A stretch of DNA of 64,000 nt from Escarpia spicata (GCA_963995525.1 OZ023210.1:60505956-60569955); one strand, 5' to 3'; numbered from the stretch's first letter, positions 43,085-53,691 are shown. The notes: generated from the letters alone by a model not told the origin. Numbers and translations are program-made.

Positions 43085-43410
43085 GCACGCGGCGTGAGCC
43101 TCATAGTAGAAGCCAAGCCCAGACTTTAATCCGAAATCGCAATTATACAACTGAATAGGGCCAGGCCCCGTATGCTAGGAGCCTGTCTAAATTATGGTAT
43201 AGTAATACATGCATAATTATAACGAAGAATATTATCTATTCAGTGATGCAGTCTGTATCTAACGTACAGAATACAAAATACATATAGGACGATGTTATAG
43301 TAAAACATAACCTGATGACATATAAACAGAATATTGTTAATGTCCATGTCAAACGTAAAATGTTTAATGTGACCAAGACGCCGCCTGGCGATCGATCACT
43401 AAACATTACA
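43085..43410 (-). repeat. Gypsy-4 3' LTR
   Basis: Ends in AAACATTACA on the plus strand. The outer border near 43085-43095 is uncertain. On the minus strand GGAAAGAGGGA (43411-43421) is the polypurine tract just inside. Confidence 0.8.
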
Positions 43411-43581
43411 TCCCTCTTTCCATAGGGAAATGTTCAAACATCGTGCACAATGGTAGGCCTATATGTCCGGCCATACCTGGATTGCAATGGTGGGCCGCTC
43501 TTATTGGGTGGTGTTACGCGCAAATCCATCGCCGGTGGCTTAACGCCTCGATCCGGGGTTGTCCGTCGCAAATTTCGCGGG

Positions 43582-44672
43582 TCACAGGACGTCGGGTATA
43601 GCGGTGCGAGGCACGTCGCTTCTGTAGTGTTTTGGCTTGCTGAGATGTCGACTGTTGCGTCGGTAGACCGCACCGTCCTCCGTCCGAACGTTGTATGAGG
43701 CGTATTCGCTTTCTCGGTGACGACGACTGGCTGGTAACCTCCCGCGTTTCTCCTCAGCAGTACTTCGTCTCCGACTGAGATACACGCTCGAGCTTTGGCG
43801 TTTCGGTCGTAGTACTTCTTTTGTTTCTCTTGCTTCTGCTAAAAACGCTGGTAGGTGACGTCCGGAATTACAGGTTGCAACGATCTGTGTATCGCAGGCA
43901 GGGTGGACCTCAATCACCTGCTCACCAACAGCTGCGCATGTGATTTTCCGGAGTCTGAGATGGGCGTCGTACGATACTCCAGCAGAGCGAGGTAAGGGTC
44001 TTGCTGTTTGCGGTTACCTTTACGATGATTCTCTCTGCGGTCTGTACAACGTTCTCCGCTAACCCATTGGATTGCGGGTATCGGGACTTGCGGTCACGTG
44101 GACGAATCCCCATGCCTTTGCGAATTGCACGAACTCTGCGCAGGCGAACTGTGGACCTTCTCCGGAATACTGTGTCTGGCGAAGATTCCTTTCATCTTCA
44201 TGCTAACGAATGATGTCTGTGTTGAGTAGAGCCTCTTTATTTCGATGTAACGGTGGTAGTAGTCCTGCAGGGACAGATAGTTCTTCCGGTCGCTCTCAAA
44301 CATATCCATGGCCACATTATGCAATGGTCGTGCTTGGATAGGATGGTTCACCGTGGGCTCTTTCTGAACTGTCCACTGGTATTCATGGCACATTGAACAA
44401 CCTCCGATGAGCGTCTCTATGTCCGCGTTGAGGCGGGGTCAGTAAACAGCATCTCGGGCACGTTGCTTGGTTGTCTCCATTCCGAAGTGTCCGATGTGTA
44501 ACTGCTGTAGTATTTCCTGCTGCTGGTCTGGGAGTAACACGATCCTATCTCCCTTGATGACGATGGCGGACGACTCGCTTGGGCTATTCTCACTTATGAT
44601 TGAGAGTTCGTTTCGAACATTCTGCAGTATCATTGGACTTCCCTTGGGCAGCATCGACGTTCGTTGGGCCAA
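43582..44672 (-). pseudogene. Gypsy-4 integrase fragments
   Basis: In minus-strand order, 44672-44439 has LLPDQQQEILQQLHIGHFGM, the two His of the HHCC module. 44393-44094 starts with MCHEYQWTVQKEP (HHCC Cys pair just before) and HNVAMDMFESDRKNYL with the first catalytic Asp. 44113-43922 has YPQSNGLAENVVQTAERIIV, containing the catalytic Glu. 43917-43582 is the C-terminal basic part. At least four frame changes separate the pieces. Confidence 0.75.
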
Positions 44673-44689
44673 TCTGACTCGATATTCTG

Positions 44690-46170
44690 ATCAGGGTCTG
44701 CATGTCTTGGTTAAGTCGCATAGCAGATACATGAACACCGTCTCCCAAGTCATCCCTTCGTATTAGGGTCGTCTTTCAGGAAGATGCGGAATATGTTTTC
44801 CTGGCACGTAGGTGATCGTCACGTTATACCTCTGGAGTCTCAGCAGCATTCTCTGTAGCTGTGGTGGCGCACAAGCTAGTGGCTTCTTCGTGATGGCCTC
44901 CAGGGGTTTATGGTCTGACTAGACTGTTACGTCACGCCCGTATGTGTACCGGTGAAACCGTTCGCACGCGAACACCACACCGAGCAGTTCCTTTTCTATT
45001 TGGGCGTAATTCTGCTCCGCGCTGGTCATACATCTCGATGCATATGACACGGGTCGTCGCTCCTGTACCAAGGCAGCTCAAAAAACCTTCTGTGAAGCGT
45101 CGCACTGTAGGACGACGTCTTTCCGGGTATCAAAGTAGACGAAAACTGAACCTGGTTGCTTGCACAACAACAACTTCGTGTCTGCGTAGGCCTTCTCCCT
45201 CACTGCATCCCATATGAACTAGTTCTCTTTCTTGGTCAGGTCACTCAGTGGGGCGGTGATGTCCGACAAGTTTGGCGCGACCTTCCCCAGGTACGTAGCC
45301 ATTCCAAGCTCGGTCTCCAGCTCGTCCCTTGTGGTCGGTGGAGGCATCTCACGTATGTCCTGGGTCTTCACTGGGTCCGGTCGCAGCTCGTCGGCGGATA
45401 GTATGTGTCCAAAGTAAGTGATTTGATTGGTCCGGAAGATGCACTTATCCGGATTAAGTCTGATCCCTCGTTCTCGGGTCCTTCATAGCACTGCATCGAG
45501 CTTGGCGTCATGGTCTTCTCTGTTTCTGTCATACGCCAAGATGTCGTCCACCATCGCGTCAACGCCAGTTAATCCCTCGTATATCACGTCGTGCAGAGTT
45601 CACTCCAAACGGCAGTCAGGTGAACCGGTAACGTCCGAAGGGTGTGTTGAACGTGGCTAGCAGGGAACTCTTCTTGTCTAGCTTTACCTGCCAGTAGCCA
45701 CTTGTTGGGTCTAGCACAGTAAACATCTGTGCACCATGAAACTTTGCTGCGACGTCCTCAACGGTCGGGCAAGAGTAGTGCTCGCGCTTGAGCGCCTTGT
45801 TAAGGTCGCGAGGATCTAAGCAAATGCGTAACGATCCATTATTTTTCTCTACGATCGTCATGGAGTTCACCCACTCGGTTGATTCATCACCCTTCACGAT
45901 TACGCCAAGTGATTCTTCTTTGTATAGCTCGGCTTTCAGACGTCCAAGTAAAGCGAAAGGTACACGCCAGAGTGCATGTATCACGGGGCGCGCTTCCGGT
46001 TTGGTCTGCATCGTGTGAGTCCGCGGGAATTGTCCAAGTCCATGGAATAGATCCGGGTACTTCGCAGCAATGTGTCTGAGGACGTTCTCGGGGAGGCTCT
46101 CCATCTTCACTGTGGCCACCTCGGTCTGGATCACCTTAAATACGCGGTCGTCAATTTGTACCAGCCCCAT
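44690..46170 (-). pseudogene. Gypsy-4 reverse transcriptase and RNase H, broken
   Basis: The best piece (45616-46170) has NNGSLRICLDPRDLNKALKR, FTVLDPTSGYWQVKLD with Asp of motif A changed only in context (LDPTSGYW rather than LDA), and FNTPFGRYRFT. In another frame near 45540-45570 are codons for MVDDILAYDRNREDHDAKLD, the YxDD-type box with Met for Tyr. RNase H segments (VSYASRCMTSAEQNYAQIEK and SDHKPLEAITKKPL) follow in further frames toward 44880. Several stops. Confidence 0.75.
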
Positions 46171-46537
46171 GGCTCTGCAACGCGATAATGGGAGTCACTT
46201 TCGTGTCTGTGATGAAGAATTCTAGGGAGTGCTTATTCGCCCTGAGCTTGCACTCAATCTTGCAAGTGCCCGTGGTGGGTACCTCGTGTCCACCATATCC
46301 TGTCAGTTTGATTCGGGTCGGCTTCAAACGTTTGGTGCGACTCTCGGCAAACTTGTCAAATGCTATGATAGGAAGCACGTTGATCTCGGTTCCTGTATCC
46401 ACCTTGTAATTCATTGGGATGTTGTCACGCCCAACGTGGAGTGTCGTGTACAGTTGTCCCCCAACCTTGACAGCGGTTTTACTGGCTGGGAGGCATCCGA
46501 TGGCAGCGTCGTAGTCGGAGTCGTCGATTGTATGCAC
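46151..46537 (-). pseudogene. Gypsy-4 protease domain
   Basis: The 128-codon frame has MNYKVDTGTEINVLPIIAF, an aspartic protease DTG motif with the following Glu-Ile-Asn-Val-Leu-Pro, and LTGYGGHEVPTTGTCKIEC. The frame ends just before RT. Confidence 0.75.
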
Positions 46538-47345
46538 TCGTCGCGGAGGTGTCTTCTGTCATACCGCAACACCTGGTTTTGCAGCTGTCGAACGGCACAT
46601 CATGGCGAAGTGGTTCATCTTTCTACAATGGTTGCAGGTTCTTCCCTGTGCAGGGCATGTCTCCCTGGCCGCATGGCATCTTCCGCACTTGTTGCATGCA
46701 TCGTCACCGAGATTCCTCCTTCGAGCCCCGCCCGTGCTTCTAGCGGCGGTTGTTGTGTGTGATTGTTTGTTGCAGCTGGCTTCCGGTTTCTGCCAACAGA
46801 GTGGACGTCACGGCTTGATATAAGTTTCATTTGGTCGACGTTTGTCTCGTGAGCCTTCGCGATCTTCAGAGCCAGTGAGAGGTCAAGGTCATCCGTTTCC
46901 AGGAGTCTCCTTTGCACCTTTTTGTTTGCAGAGTTAAGGACGAGCCTGTCACGCAGCATCTCGTCTTGGTCGTGGAAGTTGCAGTCTGCGGCGATGAGGC
47001 GCAGCTGCGTCATCCAATCGTCTACCGTCTCACCAGGTTCCTGTCATCTGTTGTAAAACAGCTTCCTCTGGATGGTAATGTTCTTTTTGGGCGCACAATG
47101 TGCCTCGAAGATTTTGAATAACTGTTGTCTTTTTGTCGGCTTCCGATAGTTCGTTGCTCGAGACCCAGGCTCGAGCCATGTCTCTTCCTCGCTGCCCTAT
47201 GCAGATGAGAAACTTGGCCGCTCTCTGAGTCTCGGTTCACTTGTTTGCGTTCAGCTAGCACGAGCTCCATCAGCTCTCTCCACCGTGCCCTGTTTTCGCT
47301 TATGTTACCAGCGAAGTCCATTGGTGGTACTTGTTTGGTAGCCAT
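46538..47345 (-). pseudogene. Gypsy-4 Gag fragments
   Basis: Starts MATKQVPPMDFAGNISENRA at 47345. It continues in another frame (47013-46615) with AADCNFHDQDEMLRDRLVLN and LALKIAKAHETNVDQMKLI. A zinc-knuckle segment with CNKCGRCH and CNHCRKMNHFAMMC lies in a third frame near 46580-46690. Frameshifts near 47025 and 46700 break it. Confidence 0.75.
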
Positions 47346-47371
47346 CTTGTTTTCTTCTGGTTTGTCACGAT

Positions 47372-47488
47372 ACCTCTTCCTTTGTCTAGGTCGTCAGGAA
47401 CGCCTGTTCCTTCGTATGGGTCGTCGTAACGCCTGTTCCTTCGTCTGGGTCGTCGTAACGCCTGTTCCTTCGTCTAGGTCGTCAGGAA
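47372..47488. repeat. 29-bp tandem repeat in the Gypsy-4 leader, four copies
   Basis: Units share CGCCTGTTCCTTCGT and GGTCGTC. They lie between the 5' LTR and Gag. Confidence 0.9.
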
Positions 47489-47594
47489 CGCCTCTCGTGT
47501 ACGTCTTCGTGTACTTCTCTTCCGGCTGTGGGCTGTCGTCGTCTTGGTGGCTCTTCTTGCAATTACTCTTTTTGCAGCTACTCTTCACGTTTGC

Positions 47595-47928
47595 ACATGG
47601 TGTAAGCTTCATGATAGAAGCCAAGCCCACACTTTAATCTGAGATCGCAATTGTACAACTGAATAGGGCCAGGCCCTGTATGCTATGAGCCTGTGTAAAT
47701 TATGGTATAATAACGCATAATTATAACGAAGGATATTATCTATTCAGAGATACAATTTGCATATAACGTACAGAATACAAAACACGAAATACACATAGGA
47801 CGATGTCATAGTAGAACATAACCTGATGACATATAAACAGAATATTGTTAATATCCATGTAAAACTTAAAATGTTCAATGTTTAATGTGACCATGACGCC
47901 GCCTGGCGATCGATCACTAAACATTACA
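47595..47928 (-). repeat. Gypsy-4 5' LTR
   Basis: Copy of 43085-43410. I could not match the adjacent interior sequence to a tRNA 3' end, so the primer is unknown. Confidence 0.8.
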
Positions 47929-48039
47929 AGTATTCCGGCACGAACCTTCTCCAGTGCCAACATCAATGTTTGATTAATATAGTAAAATACCAATCACATG
48001 TACAAAATCTATGCTGAAGAATAAATTTCGATTGTATGT

Positions 48040-48880
48040 ATCTTCCAGGTTGACATGTGAAGCAGAGGTGACGATTCTTGATGAACGTGCCATCAATTGG
48101 CCTACATACATTGGCCTAATAAGGGAACAGTCAAAGACTTCATGAAAGGTTTCTGCTGCCACGTGCTTAAGAAAAGTGCCAACGGAGATGTGTACCTCAC
48201 TAGATACTGTGACTTCAGCATCGAAAGTGGAACCCGGTCAGCTCAAGGCGATCACCACCAGACAACACAGACCCCCAGAACGTTGTCTTTAATGTGGCTG
48301 AAAAAAAAATTCAGTTGACAGTCATAATTTGTCAGCAGCATGTTGAAAAAAGGACAAACTGAAAGGCTACCAACCACACACACGTTTGTTGTAATTGGTC
48401 TGGACCCTTTTCCTGAAGTACTATATCATAGTGTTCTAACAAACCGAGGTGATCTTCAAAGCACTCATGAGGAGGCGGACGTGATAAAATTAATCAAATT
48501 GACACAAGCAGTCCATGCTGTAGTAAACAGTATCAACATCATATGCAATGACACCAATGTGTTCGTCCTGCTCCTCCATTACCACGCAGAACTCGATTTT
48601 ACCTGCAGATTTACAACGGACTTCATCTCTCCTTGTCGGGCAATGATAGGCATTGCAGCGACAGTTACGAATCACACTTACGTGGTCTCACAGCGTCTAG
48701 TAACACACGCGTTTTCTGGTTGGGGCATGGTTGTACGGCATTGGGAAATTCAAGCATGTCCGGAGTAATCGCGGAGTGTACAGATTTCATTACTGAATGC
48801 TATGCTGGAAAGAAGACCAAAACATGTCGGAGATTCTTGAGATCTGGTTACGCAAGTTGGATAATGCGAAGGTGACAACA
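48040..48880 (+). pseudogene. THEEAD/DTDV family, nuclease-like core (copy 1, right of Gypsy-4)
   Basis: An acceptor-like TATCTTCCAG precedes codons for CEAEVTILDERAINWP. Then come KGTVKDFMKGFCCHVLKKSA, GDVYLTRYCDFSIESGTRSA and, from 48340, a 142-codon frame with STHEEADVIKLIKLTQAVHA and IICNDTNVFVLLLHYHAEL. It ends near the LLxAHALSGCDTV region (here VTHAFSGWGM) and VIAECTDFITECY. The E-E-A-D, D-T-D-V and G-C-D acidic motifs resemble PIN/FEN-type nuclease folds, but that is inference from spacing. Several frame breaks. The family is multicopy and uncharacterised as far as I know. Confidence 0.6.
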
Positions 48881-49080
48881 GCACCAGAACTATAGACTCT
48901 TCCCTTGACGACAATGGCCTTTAAAGAAAATGTTCGCCGGGCCCACTTCCAGACAGCCATTTTGAAGTCAGCCTTTGATTCCTCACCTCCACTAGTTTTA
49001 GCCAAGATGGTGAATTTTTCCAATTTACCCGTTCTCATTTAAAATGTTCCCGTTATGCTCATGAGAAACCCTTTACTCAT
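48881..49080. other. intergenic, no gene seen
   Basis: Nothing supported. Confidence 0.4.
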
Positions 49081-49083
49081 GCC

Positions 49084-49146
49084 TTGGTGATTGGCGCGGG
49101 ACGTGGTGATTGGCGCGGGACGTGGTGATTGGCGCGGGGACGTGGT
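49084..49146. repeat. 19-bp tandem repeat, three copies, with CCAAT/E2F-like words
   Basis: Each unit contains GTGATTGGCGCGGGA. ATTGG is an inverted CCAAT box and GGCGCGGGA is E2F-like. No gene start follows closely on either strand. Confidence 0.85.
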
Positions 49147-49739
49147 GAATATTCAGGGGACTGAAGCTCTGCGAAAACCTCCAACTGCACCCCTTTTGAG
49201 GGCGCTCCAAAATACTCGAACTTCAAACTAAACCCTTGCGCCCCTTTTCACAATTAGTACAAGGACTACATTATGGCAACCCAAATTCTGTTTTGACATT
49301 GTTATCTGGAATCTGAATCATGTTATGATCCAACATAAGATCATGATATCTGAAAATAAAAATATCGTAATCCAAAGATAAAGACTCGTTATTTAAAAAA
49401 ACGTTGCTATATTTAAAAAATCCGTTTCAATAACGGGTCTCTGGCTAAGGACCCCCCACGAAGTATGGTTGGACACGTGATGACGCAACGAAATCATTAA
49501 CGCCAGTCACATTGCCATCTAATGCCACTCTCGGACTACCATGTCGTTCAGCACCGTGTCGGTGTTGTGCAGTTCATGTATCATATTCGCTATGTGGTGC
49601 TTGTCGAAGACGGGCGAAATGACATTACACGAGTTGCTGCCACCAGATAGAGAGCTGAAATTGACTTGATTTGTAAAGTCTATGCCGGGATTTTGCCAGC
49701 TTTGACCGAAAGAAAGGTATGTACACGTCGTTTGAGATG
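49147..49739. other. intergenic, no gene seen
   Basis: Includes a short C-rich block (49170-49260) reminiscent of 16950-17000. No exon supported. Confidence 0.4.
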
Positions 49740-50060
49740 CTGTCATATAGGGATACTTCAAAAGTTATTGAAAAACGACGTTTATTTAATGGCGTTGGCA
49801 GATTTATATAATATTTAGGAGTGCTTGAATATCAGTGCACAAATCTGCTTTTTAATAGCACCATCGCATTTCCTAAACCTATAAACATATAATTAGACGC
49901 CTCATTTGAAACGCCGTCATAAAAAGTTTCGAAGATATTGACAAAACATCGGTTTGTTACAATGGCTACCGCTAATTTGCATATTAAGTGGAAGGTGATT
50001 GGCAGGACTACTCTATCAATGTTCTCGCCGATACTGAATACCCTCAAAACGCAGGTATAG
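49740..50060 (-). repeat. ATGCAAAT-containing array (right, inverted)
   Basis: Its reverse complement aligns with 42156-42340: GTCTATACCTG, CCACTTAATATGCAAATTAG, GATGTTTTGTCAATATC and TTTCAAATGAGG occur in the same order. Confidence 0.75.
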
Positions 50061-50474
50061 ACTGTGTTTTGTGTATATAAGATGAAACTACACGGTCCAC
50101 CAACCTCACACCCATTTCACTGTCCTTCCAACCAGAAACCTAACCTTCTGCATTATGAGCATGTGGCGCCCTCTCTATTGTGAAAAATATAACCCCTCTC
50201 GAACTTACTAACCATCAACAGCGCACACTTGTCTCTACTTAAACCAGAGCGCCGTTTCACTCACATTCCTGTGAGTTCACATGCCCGAGTTAATCAACAG
50301 TGACATTGCTTGTATACTGAAAACTGTCAACGCCAGGGCGCGCCACCGGAACACTTTTGCCGCGGTGTCACGGAAATAGTGTCCTCGCTGATGGTGGCGT
50401 ATTTTTGCAAGTTGAAAAAAAAAATTATTAACAGGATTCCGTTTAATTATGTTTTTCCTTATGAGCTCACTATA
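50061..50474. other. intergenic / 3' flank of copy B
   Basis: No gene supported. It may hold the 3' UTR of the gene at 50475. Confidence 0.35.
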
Positions 50475-51192
50475 TTAGTGAAACGGTTCCCAGGGTATCT
50501 TTTTCGAGCAGAAGAAACGTATCGCTATCGGCCTACCCTTACCCGGTTTCGTGTCAACTATTACTGTGTCGGCAGCTTTGTATGAGTTGGCCGTTATGAA
50601 AACTCCACCGCATGACCGCGATGGGCGATCAAAAGTCGGCCTTGATGATCGACGCATTGGCTCTGAACGAACGGATTTGACACGAGTGAGCGGTTTGCCT
50701 CTCATTGATATACTGGATTCAGAACTCGAGGTATTGCTGCTTGCACCTTCTGCTTCACCCGCCTTTGATCCATTCCCTTGTGTCTCACTCACATTTGCTT
50801 CAAGCAAGTATGTTTTAGACAAGGCTGAATTACTCAACGACGTTATGTTGAGGGCAAAGTCATCCCTCACGCTAGTCCTGTGAGCGTGAGCGAAAAAGTA
50901 ATAGACGATGACAGCCCCTAGAAGCGCAAAAGCACCACACTTCAGAAACGAGCCGAAAATTATGTACTGCATTCGGAGTGCCCTTCGTTTCTCACCCACT
51001 GAAAAGTAGTTGGCCACGGCGAAAAAGGCCGAGCCGATGACATAGGACATCACGGCAGTGATCACCAGCGTAATTAATAAAGCGATGTTGATGTTGTCGG
51101 GTGTCGAGGCGTTGCTGCCAAAATGTGAACTAACTACAGCCATTCTTGGTGCGGTCCGTTTGGCTCTTTGCGTGTGTACACCTTTTGCGGAC
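50475..51192 (-). CDS. SEP-tail membrane protein family, copy B (3'-terminal exon)
   Basis: The exon follows an acceptor TTGTTTCTTACCACAG at 51193/51192 and is open from its first base in phase 2 (one base completes the codon). From the Met at 51143 it reads 222 codons. Hydrophobic helices are at residues 19-44 (containing ITAVMSYVIGSAFF) and 60-84 (containing FLKCGAFALLGAVIVYYFF). Potential N-glycosylation sites (NIT, NVS) and a Ser-rich stretch follow, then the family motif RSEPMRRSS at about 159-167. Copies A and C share the tail, and A shares the helices. An upstream exon is expected because the open frame extends back to the acceptor. Gypsy-2 occupies that intron. I do not recognise the family. 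It could be half of a four-helix protein. Confidence 0.65.
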
Positions 51193-51231
51193 CTGTGGTA
51201 AGAAACAACGTCATATGTTAACCTTACAGAC

Positions 51232-51410
51232 TGTTGTGTATTGTGGAGTTTACATGTTTAAGGAAACAAATTACGAATAGTAATCAACTACACATGAGGT
51301 TGGCGGTATCCCAGAGTGCCTCTGGTGTGTATTGCAGAAACGTACAAAACACGGGCGGACACTTACAGGTAGTAACGTCTACTGGGCACCCGTTACATCA
51401 ACATACAACA
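51232..51410 (-). repeat. Gypsy-2 3' LTR
   Basis: Direct repeat of 53738-53917, with TGTTGTGTATTGTGGAG at its left end and ACATACAACA at its right end. Confidence 0.93.
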
Positions 51411-51494
51411 TTTTCCACCTTAAAATTGAACTATTCTAAAGGACCGTCTGCGACTAATATAGCAAGCTTATACTAAGAGTAACTGAGTGAATAA

Positions 51495-52590
51495 TCACAA
51501 ATTCAACTTAACAACATGTTTGATAGCTCGTGATGAACGCCTGATAGCAGCTGGCAACTGAATGACAGTCGGTGTTGGTGACCCTAACACGTTAGGTGCC
51601 TTGGGTGCTTGTTCTGTTTGCCCTCCATGACCTACTGGATGGACCGGATAGACCGGATCGACCACCACAGGCTCTGGCTCGGATGTCACGACAATGGGAG
51701 GTGCAATCGCGACATCGCTCCAACCTTCTGGTGTAGCTGGGTGGTAATCATTCGCGACCATGTGGTGCACATGAATGGATCGCCTCCTGTTTCTTGGCAG
51801 TCTGACCAAATATGTTAGTGGCCCTAACAATTTGACCACCGTTCCAAGTGTCCACTTCTCTATTCCTTCTCTCATGTTTCTGACTCTCACTCTCGGGTAG
51901 GCGTCGAACTTGTGAAGGCGTGAATGAGCTTCACCATGGTGTTGTTTCTGCTTTAATTGCCGATCTTGCACCTTTGCTTCGAGACTGGGTTTCGACATCG
52001 CAAGTCTTGTGCGTGGCGCTCGGTTGAGGAACAACTCCGACGGCGTTTTATTCCAAAGCGAATGCGTTGTGTTTCGGTCCTGGAACAGTATTTCACAAGC
52101 ATCTTCTTGAACGTCTGGCCATTCTTCTCCGCGAGGCCGTTCGTCGCCGGGTGGTAAGCTGGACACAGTATACGCTTGACGCCATTCAACCTCAAGAAAC
52201 GACCGAATTCCTCGCAAGCAAACTGAGATCCGTTGTCAGATACCACATCGCGTGATACGCCAAATGCTGCGAACATTTTTCTCAGTTGCACTATCGTCTT
52301 GCTTGCAGTAGTGCGAGACATTGAGACCACTTCCAGCCACTTTGAATGACTATCCACCACGACAAGGAAGCTCTCCGTCTTTTTCTATAAAATCCACATG
52401 GATACGTTCCCATGGTCCCGTAGCCCCCGGCCATGGCACCAGTGGTGCTACCTTCGGCGTGCTCGCTACCTGGCTGCATTCCCGACAATTTCGGACACAG
52501 TCCTCGATATCCGCATCAAGGCCAAGCCTTCAACCTTGTCCTACACAATGTGGCCCAAGGACTGCACCTTCGACTACATAAACCTGCACT
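51495..52590 (-). pseudogene. Gypsy-2 integrase, broken
   Basis: In minus-strand order, about 52530-52390 (frame of GLDADIEDCVRNCREC) has the Cys pair of the HHCC module and then WERIHVDFIEKDGE with the first catalytic Asp. 52360-51953 has VVDSHSKWLEVVSMSRTTAS, VVSDNGSQFACEEF with the second Asp, and AYHPATNGLAEKNGQTFKK with the Glu. 52217-51495 has NTTHSLWNKTPSELFLNRAP and the C-terminal region with RKVHMVANDYHP-like basic segments. Frame changes lie near 52370 and 52080. The three acidic residues survive, but the enzyme is not encoded as one protein. Confidence 0.75.
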
Positions 52591-53161
52591 TAGCTTTGTT
52601 CAACTTCACCTTGCTTTGGTCTAGTTGTGACCCTTTCGCCACAAACACCTGCAATGAATGCTTGTCACCACGATAACTGACACACACTTTACCTGCCAAT
52701 GGGATTAGTTCTCCGGTGTATGACCTTAGCGTCAGACCGGTTTGTTCTAGTGGAAAGCTACGCAATACAATTTTGTACACACTCTCCGGTACAGTAGACA
52801 CCGCCGCCCCAGTATCTACAAGCATTGACACATTGTGTCCATTTAACTCCATGTTCACATGTATGCCTCTCTTAACCTCGCTAGCTGTGTACACTCCATG
52901 TAGACCTAGGTCATTTTGACTGTCATAAACACCAGTAGCCTCATCAACATCATCACCAACGCGAGAAACCTCTCTACCTGCACTGGTCTTTGGACTTGCA
53001 CATTTTGCTACATGACCAATTTTACCACACAAGTAACATTTTTGATCAATGAATCTGCATTTAGCCGCAGAGTGGTGTCTGCCGCATCGGAAGCACTCTC
53101 GATCGGCCGGCACCATCGTCTGCTTCTGTCTTGGTGATCCCCGGCTAGTCACGTGATGCAC
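52574..53161 (-). CDS. Gypsy-2 zinc knuckle and protease, fused to an RT scrap by deletion
   Basis: The 195-codon frame has CFRCGRHHSAAKC and CYLCGKIGHVAKC zinc knuckles, the protease MLVDTGAAVSTVPE, and the family strand YTGELIPLAGKVCVSY. After VFVAKGSQL the sequence jumps to the RT thumb words KVKLNKAKCRFM, followed by a stop. The palm including the YxDD box is missing. Past the stop, LGHIV appears and then a second jump into integrase. These are two separate deletions, near 52620 and 52525. Confidence 0.8.
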   Translation of the reverse strand: MHHVTSRGSPRQKQTMVPADRECFRCGRHHSAAKCRFIDQKCYLCGKIGHVAKCASPKTSAGREVSRVGDDVDEATGVYDSQNDLGLHGVYTASEVKRGIHVNMELNGHNVSMLVDTGAAVSTVPESVYKIVLRSFPLEQTGLTLRSYTGELIPLAGKVCVSYRGDKHSLQVFVAKGSQLDQSKVKLNKAKCRFM

Positions 53162-53193
53162 CCCGCCGTCGCCGATGGGGTATCTTCGGGCTT

Positions 53194-53691
53194 TTAATTG
53201 AACTCTGCTAAGCTCTTCACGGCCATTTTCTCGGCGATCGTCGTCTGATAAGCCTCATTGAAGGTTACCGAATTGTCTCTGAGCATTAACTTCGCTTGTA
53301 CCGCCGTCAAGTTCAGGCCCTTTACGAACATGTCTCTCAGAGCCTCATCTTGATAATCACGTGGGTACTCACATTCACCGCATAACACACGCAACGCCAG
53401 TGCAAACTGCGCCACTGATTCTGAAGGCCTACGCAGTATGTTCATGAATTTGTTTCTCAGGCCTATGATTGTTAGTTGCTGTTTGTAAACCGTGGTCGCC
53501 GCAAGAATTACCGTATCGTAGTCCGCATTTGCCTGTGTCTCCGGCTTCAGTTGCGTCTTCAACTTCGCATACCATTCAGCGCCAACGTTTGACAGGAAAA
53601 TGCCCTTTTTGACATATGTGGATACGCCGTTACTAATCACGAAGAACTCGAACCGTTCAACGTAGTTTTCGAACCTCTCCTTCTCTTCCAC
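53194..53691 (-). CDS. Gypsy-2 Gag
   Basis: A 165-codon frame with NYVERFEFFVISNGVS, LSNVGAEWYAKLKTQLKPE, LRNKFMNILRRPSESVAQFA and GECEYPRDYQDEALRDMFVK, a gypsy-type capsid. It ends in NEAYQTTIAEKMAVKSLAEFN before a stop. The zinc-knuckle ORF begins 33 bases further, so a frame change separates Gag from its nucleocapsid. The upstream end is uncertain, as the frame extends back toward the primer site. Confidence 0.8.
   Translation of the reverse strand: MEEKERFENYVERFEFFVISNGVSTYVKKGIFLSNVGAEWYAKLKTQLKPETQANADYDTVILAATTVYKQQLTIIGLRNKFMNILRRPSESVAQFALALRVLCGECEYPRDYQDEALRDMFVKGLNLTAVQAKLMLRDNSVTFNEAYQTTIAEKMAVKSLAEFN

Larger units (their letters stand above)
43085..47928 (-). mobile_element. 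Gypsy-4: Ty3/gypsy LTR retrotransposon, decayed
   Basis: LTR-like ends of about 330 bp (43085-43410 and 47595-47928) both contain AGAAGCCAAGCCCA, GGGCCAGGCC and TGGCGATCGATCACTAAACA. Between them lie gag, protease, RT, RNase H and integrase fragments on the minus strand in many frames. The LTRs differ at roughly one base in ten, with several indels, so the insertion is older than Gypsy-1 and Gypsy-3. No clear target duplication. Confidence 0.88.
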
